Source of the DNA: Bacillota bacterium
Lineage (GTDB): Bacteria > Bacillota_C > Negativicutes > JAEYSJ01
DNA: 30,094 nucleotides
Assembly (NCBI GenBank): GCA_023434855.1
Contig: JAEYSJ010000111.1
Location: 1-30,094, forward strand
Direction: 5' to 3'
Shown: positions 7,722 through 15,909 of the stretch, piece by piece
How the letters are laid out: every line of letters starts with the position of its first letter
Numbering within the stretch: the first letter of the stretch is position 1
Program-made: the position numbers and the translations under genes
The notes under the pieces: model-generated
The model's database searches: none
Seen by the model: the letters and a program-made list of their open reading frames with translations, nothing else
Told to the model about the DNA's origin: nothing

Positions 7722-8261
7722 TCATTTTGCCACATGATAATAATTGAATAATTCCTCGGTCTTCGTGGACATTAACATATTGGCAATTTCCTCTTTAAGA
7801 AAATGCAGTCGCAATTCATCAGAATCCGTTAATGTATCATCATGCGTTTTATAAGCAAGGGTAATAAATTCCCGGGGTAATATTCCATGCTTTAACGAAA
7901 CAACAAGTATCTCAGTGTCGTATTTAAACTCGAAATAATATTTGCCGCCTTTACCGTCTGCCGCATCCGGAGCATCTTTACCGTTGGAGGCCCACGAATC
8001 AACGATTAAGGCACCCCGTGACCTTACACGGGTAACCATTTCGAAACCGTCAATAATACCCGGACCATTTACGGCAGATGTTACGTAGACTTTTTCTCGC
8101 GAAGGGATTTCATCAGGGATAAGCTCTCGGAACGCTAATTCCAGTAGTTTATATGCCATGGCTACACCGGCAATAAACTGCCGCCCGTGGTATTTAATCA
8201 TATCCTGGTATGTTATGTTTAGGATATAATTCCTATCCTTGATCACTATTACAGACTGCAT
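7722..8261 (-). CDS. FmdE-like protein lacking cysteines
   Basis: A 179-aa protein. Residues 24-45 (YHGRQFIAGVAMAYKL) and the following VYVTSAVNGPGIIDGFEMVTR resemble the N-terminal fold of FmdE, subunit E of formylmethanofuran dehydrogenase and its bacterial relatives (HGHxCPGxxxG pattern, then a conserved nucleus). The protein contains no Cys, so the metal-binding Cys of the family is missing; His25-Gly26 is kept. AAGGAG 6 nt before the ATG fixes the start. It is followed by the shared terminator at 7628-7688. The role is unknown and the homology weak. Confidence 0.45.
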   Translation of the reverse strand: MQSVIVIKDRNYILNITYQDMIKYHGRQFIAGVAMAYKLLELAFRELIPDEIPSREKVYVTSAVNGPGIIDGFEMVTRVRSRGALIVDSWASNGKDAPDAADGKGGKYYFEFKYDTEILVVSLKHGILPREFITLAYKTHDDTLTDSDELRLHFLKEEIANMLMSTKTEELFNYYHVAK

Positions 8262-8307
8262 ATTATACTCCTTCGCAGTTTTAGTTGAACTCTGATATCC
8301 TAAAAAT

Positions 8308-8871
8308 CTACTCTGTACATTCTGCCATCCGGTCTAGTATGCACCTTGTTAATTGAATAAACTCAGCCTCGACAGCGGTCATACTTTTCGCAGCAACATC
8401 CGGCAGAGAAAACAGTTGTGGAGGCTGTTCATGAATACTCCGATGATGCAAATGCTCAAATTCATAATACAATAAGGCATCATCAATCTCTTCAACCTTC
8501 CCCGATTCTTCATTACTGAGATCAGCAATACCGAATTTTGCATAAATTACTTGTTGCAATTTGTGTTCTATTTCTCGGTATTCGGCTAAATGACATTTTA
8601 CAGGTCTTGTGACATCAGAAATATAAGCTTCACTGGCATCATGAAGCAAACATGCCAGTTGTATTTTCTGAGATAACTTTCTTGTTCTGGCTTCCTGAGA
8701 GCAATTAATCGAATGCTGAGCAACACTGTAAAAGGTTTTAAAATGGCCGTTTGCCCTGCACATCTGCGATAATGCATGGGCTATATCCTCAATTTTCACT
8801 TCTTCCTCCTCAGGAGCAAGAGGGTAAAACAAAGTATTCGTAAAAGTTAAAATTGCATTTTCTCTTGTCAT
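8308..8871 (-). CDS. HD-domain phosphohydrolase (YfbR-like)
   Basis: A 187-aa metal-dependent phosphohydrolase. The HD set is complete: His in SVAQHSINCS, the HD pair in LLHDASEAYISD and a distal Asp in EEIDDALLY. The arrangement resembles 5'-deoxynucleotidases of the YfbR type, which dephosphorylate dNMPs, but substrate cannot be read from the sequence. The start is unclear. An in-frame GTG at 8889 has no spaced Shine-Dalgarno, while the ATG at 8871 (MTRENAILTFT, a family-like beginning) has AGAGGTGA 13 nt upstream. It lies next to a HAD nucleotidase-like gene and a primase-like gene, so a nucleotide-pool role is plausible. Confidence 0.8.
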   Translation of the reverse strand: MTRENAILTFTNTLFYPLAPEEEEVKIEDIAHALSQMCRANGHFKTFYSVAQHSINCSQEARTRKLSQKIQLACLLHDASEAYISDVTRPVKCHLAEYREIEHKLQQVIYAKFGIADLSNEESGKVEEIDDALLYYEFEHLHHRSIHEQPPQLFSLPDVAAKSMTAVEAEFIQLTRCILDRMAECTE

Positions 8872-9013
8872 GTAAATTAGATAATTCACCTCTTATCATA
8901 GTTTCTCAGGCTAACGCAAACGAGTCAGTCTATAGCTAGTTTAACCGAAAAGCAGCCAAACTCTTCCCAGTTCAAAAAAGGAACGTTTTCCTTAGAACTT
9001 GGCCTGCCTTAGA

Positions 9014-9763
9014 CTATGCCATTATAGTTTCGTATGCATCGGTAAATTTCTTTTTAGAAATTGTTTTACATTTCATGTATTCTTCAAAATATGTCCATGA
9101 GACCGCTTCATTCAGCAATCCGTTTAGCGTATAGATGTAACTGAAGGTTCTGTTTTTTGCATGCTCAGAGCCAAACAGACGCAAAGAAACTACATTATTA
9201 ATCCTTATATCAGGATAAAAGTTGAACTTTACCTTATTATAATCATAACCGTTTTCGTGAATTTTCACCATCGTCATGGCCGCTAAGCGCAGCATGAAAC
9301 TATATAAAAGATTATTATCAACTTCGCTGTCCAACCGGCACCATACATGATATCCTCTGCCACTGGCAATAATCAAGGGTTCGCACCCCAGCTCGCTTAG
9401 ATGACCCCTAAGTGCACGGACGGCCAGATTCATTTCGGGAATTATTAAAGTGTTGTTAGTCTTATGATTGTTGTCTAGATTAAAGCAGAAAACATTGTTT
9501 TTAGCCTCGTTGAAATAAAGACAAACATTACACTCTTTGTTGGTGTGGGAAAGCAGCAATTCATCCATCATTTTTTCAGGGATGTTAACCAACTTGTATT
9601 TATGAAGCAAACCGGTAAGAGTCAGTTCACCGTATTCTAAATTCAAGCCGCCGGCAAGCATTTTATCCAAAAACTCAAAACCATAATTGTGAGTTTCTAC
9701 TTTTGCTTTGTCTTTCGGCAAGCCGCAATAGAATTCTTTAAGCAATTTCACCTTAAAATCCAT
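9014..9763 (-). CDS. Archaeo-eukaryotic primase (AEP)-like protein
   Basis: A 249-aa protein. Three blocks match the AEP/PrimPol core: VFCFNLDNN (91-99, motif I, normally hhhDhD; here the first Asp is Asn95 and Asp97 is kept), ASGRGYHVWCRL (133-144, motif II, S-G-x-G-x-H) and FYPD (182-185, motif III). RLFGSEHAKNRTF (195-207) matches the Arg-rich tail seen in primase relatives. No helicase or zinc domain is attached. The ATG has GAGG 7 nt upstream and lies inside the HAD gene (16-nt overlap), so translation is likely coupled. It may synthesise primers, fill gaps or be a non-catalytic relative, given the D-to-N change. Confidence 0.65.
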   Translation of the reverse strand: MDFKVKLLKEFYCGLPKDKAKVETHNYGFEFLDKMLAGGLNLEYGELTLTGLLHKYKLVNIPEKMMDELLLSHTNKECNVCLYFNEAKNNVFCFNLDNNHKTNNTLIIPEMNLAVRALRGHLSELGCEPLIIASGRGYHVWCRLDSEVDNNLLYSFMLRLAAMTMVKIHENGYDYNKVKFNFYPDIRINNVVSLRLFGSEHAKNRTFSYIYTLNGLLNEAVSWTYFEEYMKCKTISKKKFTDAYETIMA

Positions 9764-10320
9764 TGTTTTACCTCATCAAATGTCTTAAATCCCCTGGCAC
9801 CATCACATTGCATTCGTTTATTCTTTTCTGTAATTGGAAAGTACACATTGACGCCATAACGCCCACCGTGAATAATATTAAAAACATCGTCGTCAATTAA
9901 ATACTTGATTCCCCATATATTGCAGAATACTATTTTATTCCATGCCATAAACAGATGGTCAAAGGGAATATCGTTATCCTTCAGCCATTTTCTGGTACAG
10001 TCATTAGCTCTTCGCAAGTCCCGGTAGGTACAGATAATAATTCGCCATCCATTCCTTTTCAGCCATTGCATAAATTCGACGCCATCGCGCCGCGCATTAG
10101 CTAGTTGATAGCACTGTTCATGAATTTTAAACCGAAAAAAAGAATATTCCGTGCTTAACAGCTCACTGTTATCCGGTACGCCACTTTGTATTTTTTCAAT
10201 ATAGCCTTTGAAAGTATCCTTAGTAAATGGGTAGGTATTGTCGTGGACAAATCTGGTTTTCTGCAAAGTTTCAGTAAAATCATTTAACGTATCATCTAAA
10301 TCAATAGCAATTGTTTTAAT
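9748..10320 (-). CDS. HAD-family 5'-nucleotidase-like phosphatase, ATT start
   Basis: A 190-aa protein when read from ATT at 10320. The HAD motif I AIDLDDTLNDF (Asp7, Asp9) lies in the first 15 residues, so the coding start must be upstream of the in-frame TTG at 10266. The codon before the ATT is a TAA stop, and no ATG, GTG or TTG exists between them and motif I. AAAGGAG stands 9 nt before the ATT. Later motifs are IICTYRDLRR (Thr, motif II) and YLIDDDVFNI (acidic motif IV), as in cytosolic deoxynucleotidases (NT5C type). It sits between DUF2164 and the primase-like gene, which suggests removal of phosphate from nucleotides. Confidence 0.75.
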   Translation of the reverse strand: MKTIAIDLDDTLNDFTETLQKTRFVHDNTYPFTKDTFKGYIEKIQSGVPDNSELLSTEYSFFRFKIHEQCYQLANARRDGVEFMQWLKRNGWRIIICTYRDLRRANDCTRKWLKDNDIPFDHLFMAWNKIVFCNIWGIKYLIDDDVFNIIHGGRYGVNVYFPITEKNKRMQCDGARGFKTFDEVKQWILR

Positions 10321-10343
10321 TTAAATTCGCTCCTTTCTAACCT

Positions 10344-10574
10344 TTATCTTGTTTTTTGCAAACTAAATAGTTCCTCCGCTTTCTGAACAAGAAGTTGATG
10401 AGCATCTTCAATTGCCTTGTTATAGATAACAGGTCCAATTTTATCCAGAAAAAAATCCAATAGAAGTTCAGCAGGCAAATTACCTATCTCTTCATCCCGC
10501 TCGTTTTGAAAATATATTTGTATATCCCGCACTGCATTTTTCCTATCCTCTTTGGTAAATTTTATCTTGCTCAT
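10344..10574 (-). CDS. DUF2164 family protein
   Basis: A 76-aa protein matching the DUF2164 pattern throughout: IKFTKEDRKNAVRDIQIYF, then a GNLPAELLLDFFLDKIGPVIYN core. The function of the family is not known. GGAGG 6 nt before the ATG supports the start. It is first in a three-gene operon, 23 nt ahead of the HAD gene, which overlaps the primase-like gene. Confidence 0.85.
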   Translation of the reverse strand: MSKIKFTKEDRKNAVRDIQIYFQNERDEEIGNLPAELLLDFFLDKIGPVIYNKAIEDAHQLLVQKAEELFSLQKTR

Positions 10575-10884
10575 TATTTACCTCCAATCGTCTGTATCAA
10601 TTTCGGTCAACGCTACAACCGACTCATAATTTATTAACTAAATATCATTTGTTTTTCAATAAATTACTTACCTGATTATAGAATAGCTATACCTATTTTC
10701 TATAAATTCGGCAAAAATATCACTATCCCTGTACCCTGTTATTTAAAAACGTTGCCAAACATATAACCTGAAATTAATTATCTAACGATTCGGCCTATTA
10801 TGGTAGTAAATTTATTGAAATACCTTGACAAAAATTGTGGAATTTGATAGCGTATAAATGGTTAAAATAAATGCTTAGTTAAAT
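10575..10884. other. Intergenic region between divergent operons
   Basis: About 310 nt without a gene, AT-rich. It must hold promoters for the DUF2164 operon (minus) and the T-box transcript (plus). A TTGACA stands at 10825-10830 and TATAAA at 10853-10858 on the plus strand, but the 22-nt spacing is too long for a normal promoter, so the plus promoter is not settled. A TTGAAA with 17-nt spacing to TAATAA exists on the minus strand near 10620-10650, with a weak -10. Confidence 0.3.
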
Positions 10885-11170
10885 GCATTGACAGAAAAAA
10901 CACACTGCGGTATGACGCTCCAGAGAGCTGTTGGTTGCTGAGAGACAGCGCGCAGAGCAGTCGTGGACTCCCTCTTGAGCAGTCAACTGAACACCGGACC
11001 ATAACATGGTTCCGGGCAAGTAGGTGCGACCTGGCTTCTCGCCGTTATCATGAGACGGGTTTAGTCATATTGACTGCCGCAGAGTGGATATTTTTCTTAT
11101 CAACAAGAGTGGTACCACGGAAGTTCAGCGCTTTCGTCTCTTAGCACAATGCTTAGGACGAAAGCTTTTT
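10885..11170 (+). promoter_or_regulatory. T-box riboswitch, probable leucine specifier
   Basis: The T-box core AGAGTGGTACCACG is at 11106-11119. Stem I features are seen upstream: the base pairs TTGAC (10888-10892) with GTCAA (10982-10986), ATGAC (10913-10917) pairs with GTCGT (10960-10964), and AGAGAG lies in the distal part (10922-10927). Beyond the upper helix the 3' strand reads GGA-CTC-CCTCTTGAGC, the usual specifier context, giving CTC (10968-10970), a leucine codon. Uncharged tRNA-Leu would then favour antitermination and expression of the fusion enzyme. Alternative registers (GAC, TCC) are less consistent with the usual A-specifier-C context. Confidence 0.85.
11130..11170 (+). terminator. 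T-box-controlled intrinsic terminator
   Basis: GCTTTCGTC (11130-11138) pairs perfectly with GACGAAAGC (11157-11165), followed by TTTTT. It lies directly after the T-box sequence, which would form the competing antiterminator. Confidence 0.88.
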
Positions 11171-11238
11171 CTGTTTCTGAATACAGACATTAATAGCAGG
11201 CTGATTATTACGGTCTTAAAAAATTTGAGGAGGTTGCT

Positions 11239-13770
11239 ATGAAACTTGCTTTTTCAACCCTTGGTTGTCCTGATTTCAGTTGGACCGATATATATTCCAT
11301 GGCCAAGGATCTGGGTTTTGACGGCATTGAGATCCGTGGACTAGGCAACGAAATATATGCCGTCCAGGCACAGCCTTTTACTGCAGCTCAGATCCCGCAA
11401 ACGATCAAAAAGCTCGCTGAACTGCGTATTGAGATTCCTTGTCTATCTTCCGGCTGCTGTCTGAAATTTGCCGAAAAAGCCGAAGAAAACCATGAAGAAA
11501 TTGTGCAATACATCTTGCTGGCCGCCAAGCTTGGCACACCTTATGTCCGTATTTTGGGCGACCTTGAGCCCCAGCCCAAAGGCGAAGTTGATGACAGTGT
11601 TGTACTTGCCGCTTTGCAACGCCTAATCCCAATTGCCGAAGAAAAGGGGGTAACCCTGCTTGTAGAAACGAATGGTGTTTACTCCGATACTGCCCGCCTG
11701 TGCAAATTGCTTGATCAGGTGCCAAGTGATGCAGTGGCTGCTCTATGGGATATGCATCATCCCTACCGCTTTGCAGGTGAATCACCCGGAAAGACAGTAC
11801 AAAATCTTGGCGCCTATATTAAATATGTGCATATCAAAGATTCCGTTATTGAGGATGGCAAAATCCGCTACTGCATGATGGGTGAAGGAGATTTACCGAT
11901 TGATTACATGATGCTGGCCTTAAGTTCGATTAAATATGACGGTTATATTTCACTGGAATGGGTCAAGCGCTGGGCGGCTGATCTTAGTGATGCAGGTGTC
12001 GTTTTCCCAAATTTTGCAAACTATATGAACCGTTACATTGAAAAGAGTGCGGCAAAAGGACATCTCTTCGATAATAACGCCAAAACCGGCAAGTATGTCT
12101 GGGAGAAAGATACACTGATTGACTTGACTTTCCCCCAAGTGCTTGACCGCATGGTTAATGAGTTTCCTGACCAGTATGCTTTCCGGTATACCACCATGGA
12201 TTATACCAGAACCTATTCAGAATTCCGCGATGATGTCGATACATTTGCCCGTGCTCTCATTGCTTTAGGTGTCAGACAGGGTGACCATGTTGCCATCTGG
12301 GCAACTAATGTTCCCCAGTGGTTCATTACCTTTTGGGCAGCAACCAAGATCGGGGCGGTACTGATCACTGTAAACACGGCCTACAAGATTTATGAGGCGG
12401 AATATCTGCTGCGCCAGTCAGATACGCATACCCTTGTAATGATAGACGGTTACAAGGATTCTGACTATGTGGGTATCATAAAAGAACTTTGTCCGGAACT
12501 TGAAACCGCCGAGGCGGGGAAACCGCTGCACATCAAGCGTCTGCCTTTTCTGCGCAATATTATAACGGTTGATTCAAGGCAGAAAGGCTGCCTCACCTGG
12601 GAAGATGCCATAGCCACAGCCAACAAAGTCCCCATTGAGGAAGTATATCGCCGTGAACGTTCCATCAGCAAAGATGACGTCTGCAACATGCAATATACCT
12701 CGGGAACTACCGGTTTTCCAAAGGGTGTCATGCTCACCCACTACAATGTGGTGAATAATGGAAAAAATATCGGCGACTGTATGGATCTTTCCACAGCGGA
12801 CCGTATGATGATTCACGTGCCAATGTTCCACTGCTTTGGCATGGTGCTGGCCATGACTGCTTCGATGACCCATGGCGTCACCATGTCGCCGATGCCTTAT
12901 TTCTCACCTAAGCTATCGCTGGATTGCATTAACAGAGAGAAGATAACCTGCTTCCACGGAGTTCCCACCATGTTTATCGCGATGCTGGAGAATGAGGATT
13001 TCCCGAATACAGATTTTTCTTATATGCGGACAGGCATTATGGCAGGCAGCCCCTGCCCTGTCAAGGTGATGCAGGATGTTGTAAACCAAATGAACATGAC
13101 GCAGATTTCCATTGTGTTCGGACAGACTGAAGCTTCGCCCGGCTGTACCCAAAGCCGCGTGGATGATTCCATAGATGTGCGTGTTAATACTGTCGGCCGT
13201 GCTCTGCCCGGTGTTGAGTGCAAAATTGTGGATCCTGAAACCGGCAAGGATTTACCGGACAATGTAGATGGCGAGTTTGTAGCCCGCGGCTATAATATTA
13301 TGAAGGGTTACTACAAAATGCCTGAAGCAACAGCAGCAGCCATTGACCAGGAGGGATGGCTGCACACCGGCGACCTGGCAAGGCGTGATGAGAATGGAAA
13401 CTATAAAATTACCGGACGTATCAAGGATATGATTATTCGGGGTGGTGAAAATATCTATCCGAAGGAAATCGAGGATTTTATCTATACACATCCCAAAGTC
13501 AAAGATGTTCAGGTAATTGGCGTGCCTGACAAACAGTATGGCGAAGAGATTATGGCCTGCGTAATTCTCAAAGATGGAATGACATTAACTGCTGAAGAAC
13601 TCAAAGATTATATCCGTTCCCATATGGCCAAACATAAAACCCCGCGCTACATCGATTTCGTCACAGAATTTCCGATGAATGCCGCCGGGAAAATCATGAA
13701 ATATAAGATGCGCGAACAAGCAGTTACAAAATTAGGCCTGCAGGCTGACAGCCAAATTGAAACCGCATGA
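11239..13770 (+). CDS. Fused TIM-barrel isomerase/epimerase and acyl-CoA synthetase
   Basis: An 843-aa fusion. Residues 1 to about 275 form a sugar-phosphate-isomerase/epimerase-like barrel (xylose isomerase-like TIM), with metal-site residues seen in VETNG, DMHHP, VHIKD and SLEW. From about 290 on it is an AMP-forming acid-CoA ligase: YTSGTTGFPKG (486-496), FGQTEASPG, HTGDLARRD, GRIKDMIIRGGENIYPKEIE and the acylation Lys818 in AAGKIMKY. Both halves look catalytically complete. GAGGAGG 5 nt before the ATG fixes the start, and there is no internal stop. It is preceded by a T-box leader and followed by a terminator, so it is monocistronic. The ligase substrate is unknown; a short or medium, perhaps branched, acid is likely. 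Confidence 0.88.
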   Translation: MKLAFSTLGCPDFSWTDIYSMAKDLGFDGIEIRGLGNEIYAVQAQPFTAAQIPQTIKKLAELRIEIPCLSSGCCLKFAEKAEENHEEIVQYILLAAKLGTPYVRILGDLEPQPKGEVDDSVVLAALQRLIPIAEEKGVTLLVETNGVYSDTARLCKLLDQVPSDAVAALWDMHHPYRFAGESPGKTVQNLGAYIKYVHIKDSVIEDGKIRYCMMGEGDLPIDYMMLALSSIKYDGYISLEWVKRWAADLSDAGVVFPNFANYMNRYIEKSAAKGHLFDNNAKTGKYVWEKDTLIDLTFPQVLDRMVNEFPDQYAFRYTTMDYTRTYSEFRDDVDTFARALIALGVRQGDHVAIWATNVPQWFITFWAATKIGAVLITVNTAYKIYEAEYLLRQSDTHTLVMIDGYKDSDYVGIIKELCPELETAEAGKPLHIKRLPFLRNIITVDSRQKGCLTWEDAIATANKVPIEEVYRRERSISKDDVCNMQYTSGTTGFPKGVMLTHYNVVNNGKNIGDCMDLSTADRMMIHVPMFHCFGMVLAMTASMTHGVTMSPMPYFSPKLSLDCINREKITCFHGVPTMFIAMLENEDFPNTDFSYMRTGIMAGSPCPVKVMQDVVNQMNMTQISIVFGQTEASPGCTQSRVDDSIDVRVNTVGRALPGVECKIVDPETGKDLPDNVDGEFVARGYNIMKGYYKMPEATAAAIDQEGWLHTGDLARRDENGNYKITGRIKDMIIRGGENIYPKEIEDFIYTHPKVKDVQVIGVPDKQYGEEIMACVILKDGMTLTAEELKDYIRSHMAKHKTPRYIDFVTEFPMNAAGKIMKYKMREQAVTKLGLQADSQIETA

Positions 13771-13820
13771 CAAACAACAAGGAGCAAAGAAGTAACATTC
13801 TTTGCTCCTTGCTGTTTGTC
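13769..13820. terminator. Bidirectional terminator
   Basis: A 23-bp stem (13769-13791 with 13798-13820, one mismatch) with a 6-nt loop lies exactly between two convergent genes and overlaps or abuts both stop codons. Neither side has a long T-tract. Confidence 0.75.
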
Positions 13821-14699
13821 TTAACGTTTTACTGCCTTTACTATCCTCAGAGTTTTAACTATTGGTCCCAATTCTTGTTGGTTAAAAAACTCTTCCGCCA
13901 ATTTAGCTGAATCAAACTCAGTAATTAAGGCAAAATCATATTTCGTTAAAAAATCCTGTATATCTTCTTGAACAGCAAAACCAGGTTTCTCCCCCGCCTT
14001 AACCAGGGATTGATAAAATTTTTTCATCCTTGGGTCTTCATAGGTGTTCCCTTTCCGCAAAGCGGCGGCAGAAGCATAATCAAAAACAATTAGACTTTCC
14101 TTGCCAGCGTAATCGCTTATCAGCTTAAATGTGCTGTCAATAGCATCCTCATTGAGATAATAGGTCAAGCCTTCCAGGAGAAAAAGACAGGGGCGTTTTT
14201 TTTGAAAACCGGCTATAGCAAGTTTTTGCTGTAGCGCCTCTTTGGTAAAATCAATGGCGATGAACTTGAGATTGGCAGGCAATTCCACGTTTCGTTCCCT
14301 TAGTTTTCTTATCTTCGCTTGCTGCGTCACCGGTGCGTCGAGTTCAAATACCTGTGCGTTTTGTAGTTTGCTGCTAAAACGGATAGCCCGGGAATCGAAT
14401 CCGGCCCCGAATATCAGCACCTGCTCAATATTGGCAGGCAGGTTGTCGAAAATATCGTCAATGAATTTTGTCCGGGCAATCAGATACTCATACATGCCAA
14501 GTCTTTTAAAAAAATGTTTTTTCAGAAGGGTTCGCGAAAGGTTATACTTAGCGGACCAATTAATCCACGAGGAAATAATTTTGGGGGCTATAAAATCGTT
14601 GCTTTGGTAGTGTTTATCTTGTTCGTAATAGGATATTGCACGTATAAGGCACGTTTTTTGCGCAGTGACGGATACTTTAGTTTCGATTCTCTTGCTCAT
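13821..14699 (-). CDS. SAM-dependent methyltransferase (LCMT family)
   Basis: A 292-aa protein of the leucine-carboxyl-methyltransferase-like family (TIGR00027 type). FGAGFDSRAIRF is the SAM-binding loop, FELDAPVTQQAK holds the acidic ribose-binding residue, and LFLLEGLTYYL is the family's conserved downstream block. The bacterial members mostly have unknown small-molecule or carboxyl substrates. GAGGAG 5 nt before the ATG supports the start. It lies 27 nt downstream of the alpha/beta hydrolase gene and is likely in the same TetR-controlled transcript. Confidence 0.85.
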   Translation of the reverse strand: MSKRIETKVSVTAQKTCLIRAISYYEQDKHYQSNDFIAPKIISSWINWSAKYNLSRTLLKKHFFKRLGMYEYLIARTKFIDDIFDNLPANIEQVLIFGAGFDSRAIRFSSKLQNAQVFELDAPVTQQAKIRKLRERNVELPANLKFIAIDFTKEALQQKLAIAGFQKKRPCLFLLEGLTYYLNEDAIDSTFKLISDYAGKESLIVFDYASAAALRKGNTYEDPRMKKFYQSLVKAGEKPGFAVQEDIQDFLTKYDFALITEFDSAKLAEEFFNQQELGPIVKTLRIVKAVKR

Positions 14700-14726
14700 A
14701 AATACTCCTCAACACCAATACTGTTA

Positions 14727-15638
14727 CTAATAAGCCTGTTGCAGACACCCGGCATGCTTTTGCACAAATTTGCCGATATTATCTACCGCCTGCCGGGCCT
14801 CAGGCACAATTGGCGCAAACTGATGAAACACATGCCACATGTTGTCCCATACTTCGAGGGTGACCTCGACACCGGCTTGTTGGGCGCGCTCCGCCAGACG
14901 AGTGGAATCGCTCAACAATATTTCATGGTCGCCAACGTGGATTAGCAGGGGAGGCAGTCCCTGCAAATTTTGCCTTATCGGTGACAGAATAGGCGGTTTT
15001 GCTGCCGCAGGGTCTATGTAATAGGAGGCAACGATTTGGGTACCGCGTAAAGTGCTTATCGGATCCACATTAGCCCGGCTTGTATAGGACTCACCGTCTA
15101 AGTTGATTAGATCCCCCCACATAGACAACATAAACGCAGCTGCAGGCAGCGGGTCACCGGCATCACGTAAAGAAAGCAGTGTCATAAGGGTAAGACCCCC
15201 TCCGGCAGAATCCCCCCCAATCACAATATTTTTGGCGGCAATGCCCTTCGCTATTAGCCAACGGTAAGCCGTCAGGGCATCCTCGTTGGCAGCAGGATAA
15301 CGATGCTTCGGTGCAAGCCGGTACTCCACCACTAAAACACGAACCCCGCTTGCGGCTGAAATCGCTGCTGCCAAAGAGCGATGGGTATCACAGGAACAGC
15401 AGAAAAACCCTCCACCATGAAAATACAGAATCACTTGTTCATTCTCTGCCGGCACATTGGCGGCCCGAACCCACTCCGACGGCAAGCCCGCGATAGTAGT
15501 CTTTTCCACGGCAGTACCAGGAGGAAGTTCGGCCTGGCTAGCCAGCGCGGCCGATGCCTGGCGTATCTGCTCAACTGTTTTTCTTTCCAGGTCAAACGTA
15601 TCTTTAATTATATTGAGGTAATCTTTTATTGTCGGCAT
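14727..15638 (-). CDS. Alpha/beta hydrolase (hormone-sensitive lipase family)
   Basis: A 303-aa esterase or lipase. The oxyanion HGGG box (YFHGGGFF), nucleophile box GDSAGGG, acid-site region GDHEILLSD and catalytic His in MWHVFHQF are all present. The frame is open back to 15719, but the ATG at 15638 (MPTIKDYLNI) has AAAGGGTG 6 nt upstream and is preferred. It has no signal peptide, so it is cytoplasmic. It is first in a two-gene operon with the methyltransferase. A promoter with a TetR-type operator lies upstream at 15784-15830. The substrate is unknown. Confidence 0.88.
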   Translation of the reverse strand: MPTIKDYLNIIKDTFDLERKTVEQIRQASAALASQAELPPGTAVEKTTIAGLPSEWVRAANVPAENEQVILYFHGGGFFCCSCDTHRSLAAAISAASGVRVLVVEYRLAPKHRYPAANEDALTAYRWLIAKGIAAKNIVIGGDSAGGGLTLMTLLSLRDAGDPLPAAAFMLSMWGDLINLDGESYTSRANVDPISTLRGTQIVASYYIDPAAAKPPILSPIRQNLQGLPPLLIHVGDHEILLSDSTRLAERAQQAGVEVTLEVWDNMWHVFHQFAPIVPEARQAVDNIGKFVQKHAGCLQQAY

Positions 15639-15783
15639 AATTATCACCCTTTCTTCTCTTATCGAAGCTTTCTTTAAAACACGGCCACTAATATACCCAG
15701 TGCCTTTTAACATTGGCATTATTCTACCTACAAAAGAAGGCAGTCATCCAGAATAGCATATAATAAAAAATCCACTTACAGAC

Positions 15784-15798
15784 CGACCGGTCGTTAGG
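15784..15798. promoter_or_regulatory. TetR-type operator A, hydrolase promoter
   Basis: CGACCGGTCGTTAGG contains the perfect palindrome CGACCGGTCG (15784-15793), typical of TetR operators. It overlaps the expected transcription start of the hydrolase promoter. The related site at the tetR promoter matches at 12 of 15 positions. Confidence 0.65.
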
Positions 15799-15801
15799 TA
15801 A

Positions 15802-15830
15802 ATTCTATCCCATAATATGGCGAAAGTAAA
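15802..15830 (-). promoter_or_regulatory. Promoter of hydrolase-methyltransferase operon
   Basis: On the minus strand: -35 TTTACT (15825-15830), 17-nt spacer, -10 TAGAAT (15802-15807). The operator follows directly, so repressor binding would block initiation. Confidence 0.6.
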
Positions 15831-15909
15831 TAGAATAAAGCACATTTTACCCAACAATAAATCAGGGATACCGGCAATAGCCGTTATCCCTGATATTAAT
15901 TCTTTTACG

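Noticed and set aside
10888..10916. TTGACA-N17-TATGAC as the T-box promoter
   Set aside because: The TTGAC pairs with GTCAA at the base of Stem I, so this sequence should be inside the transcript, not its promoter.
10935..11144. 69-aa plus-strand ORF
   Set aside because: It lies wholly inside the T-box leader and terminator; the RNA structure explains the sequence and there is no ribosome binding site.
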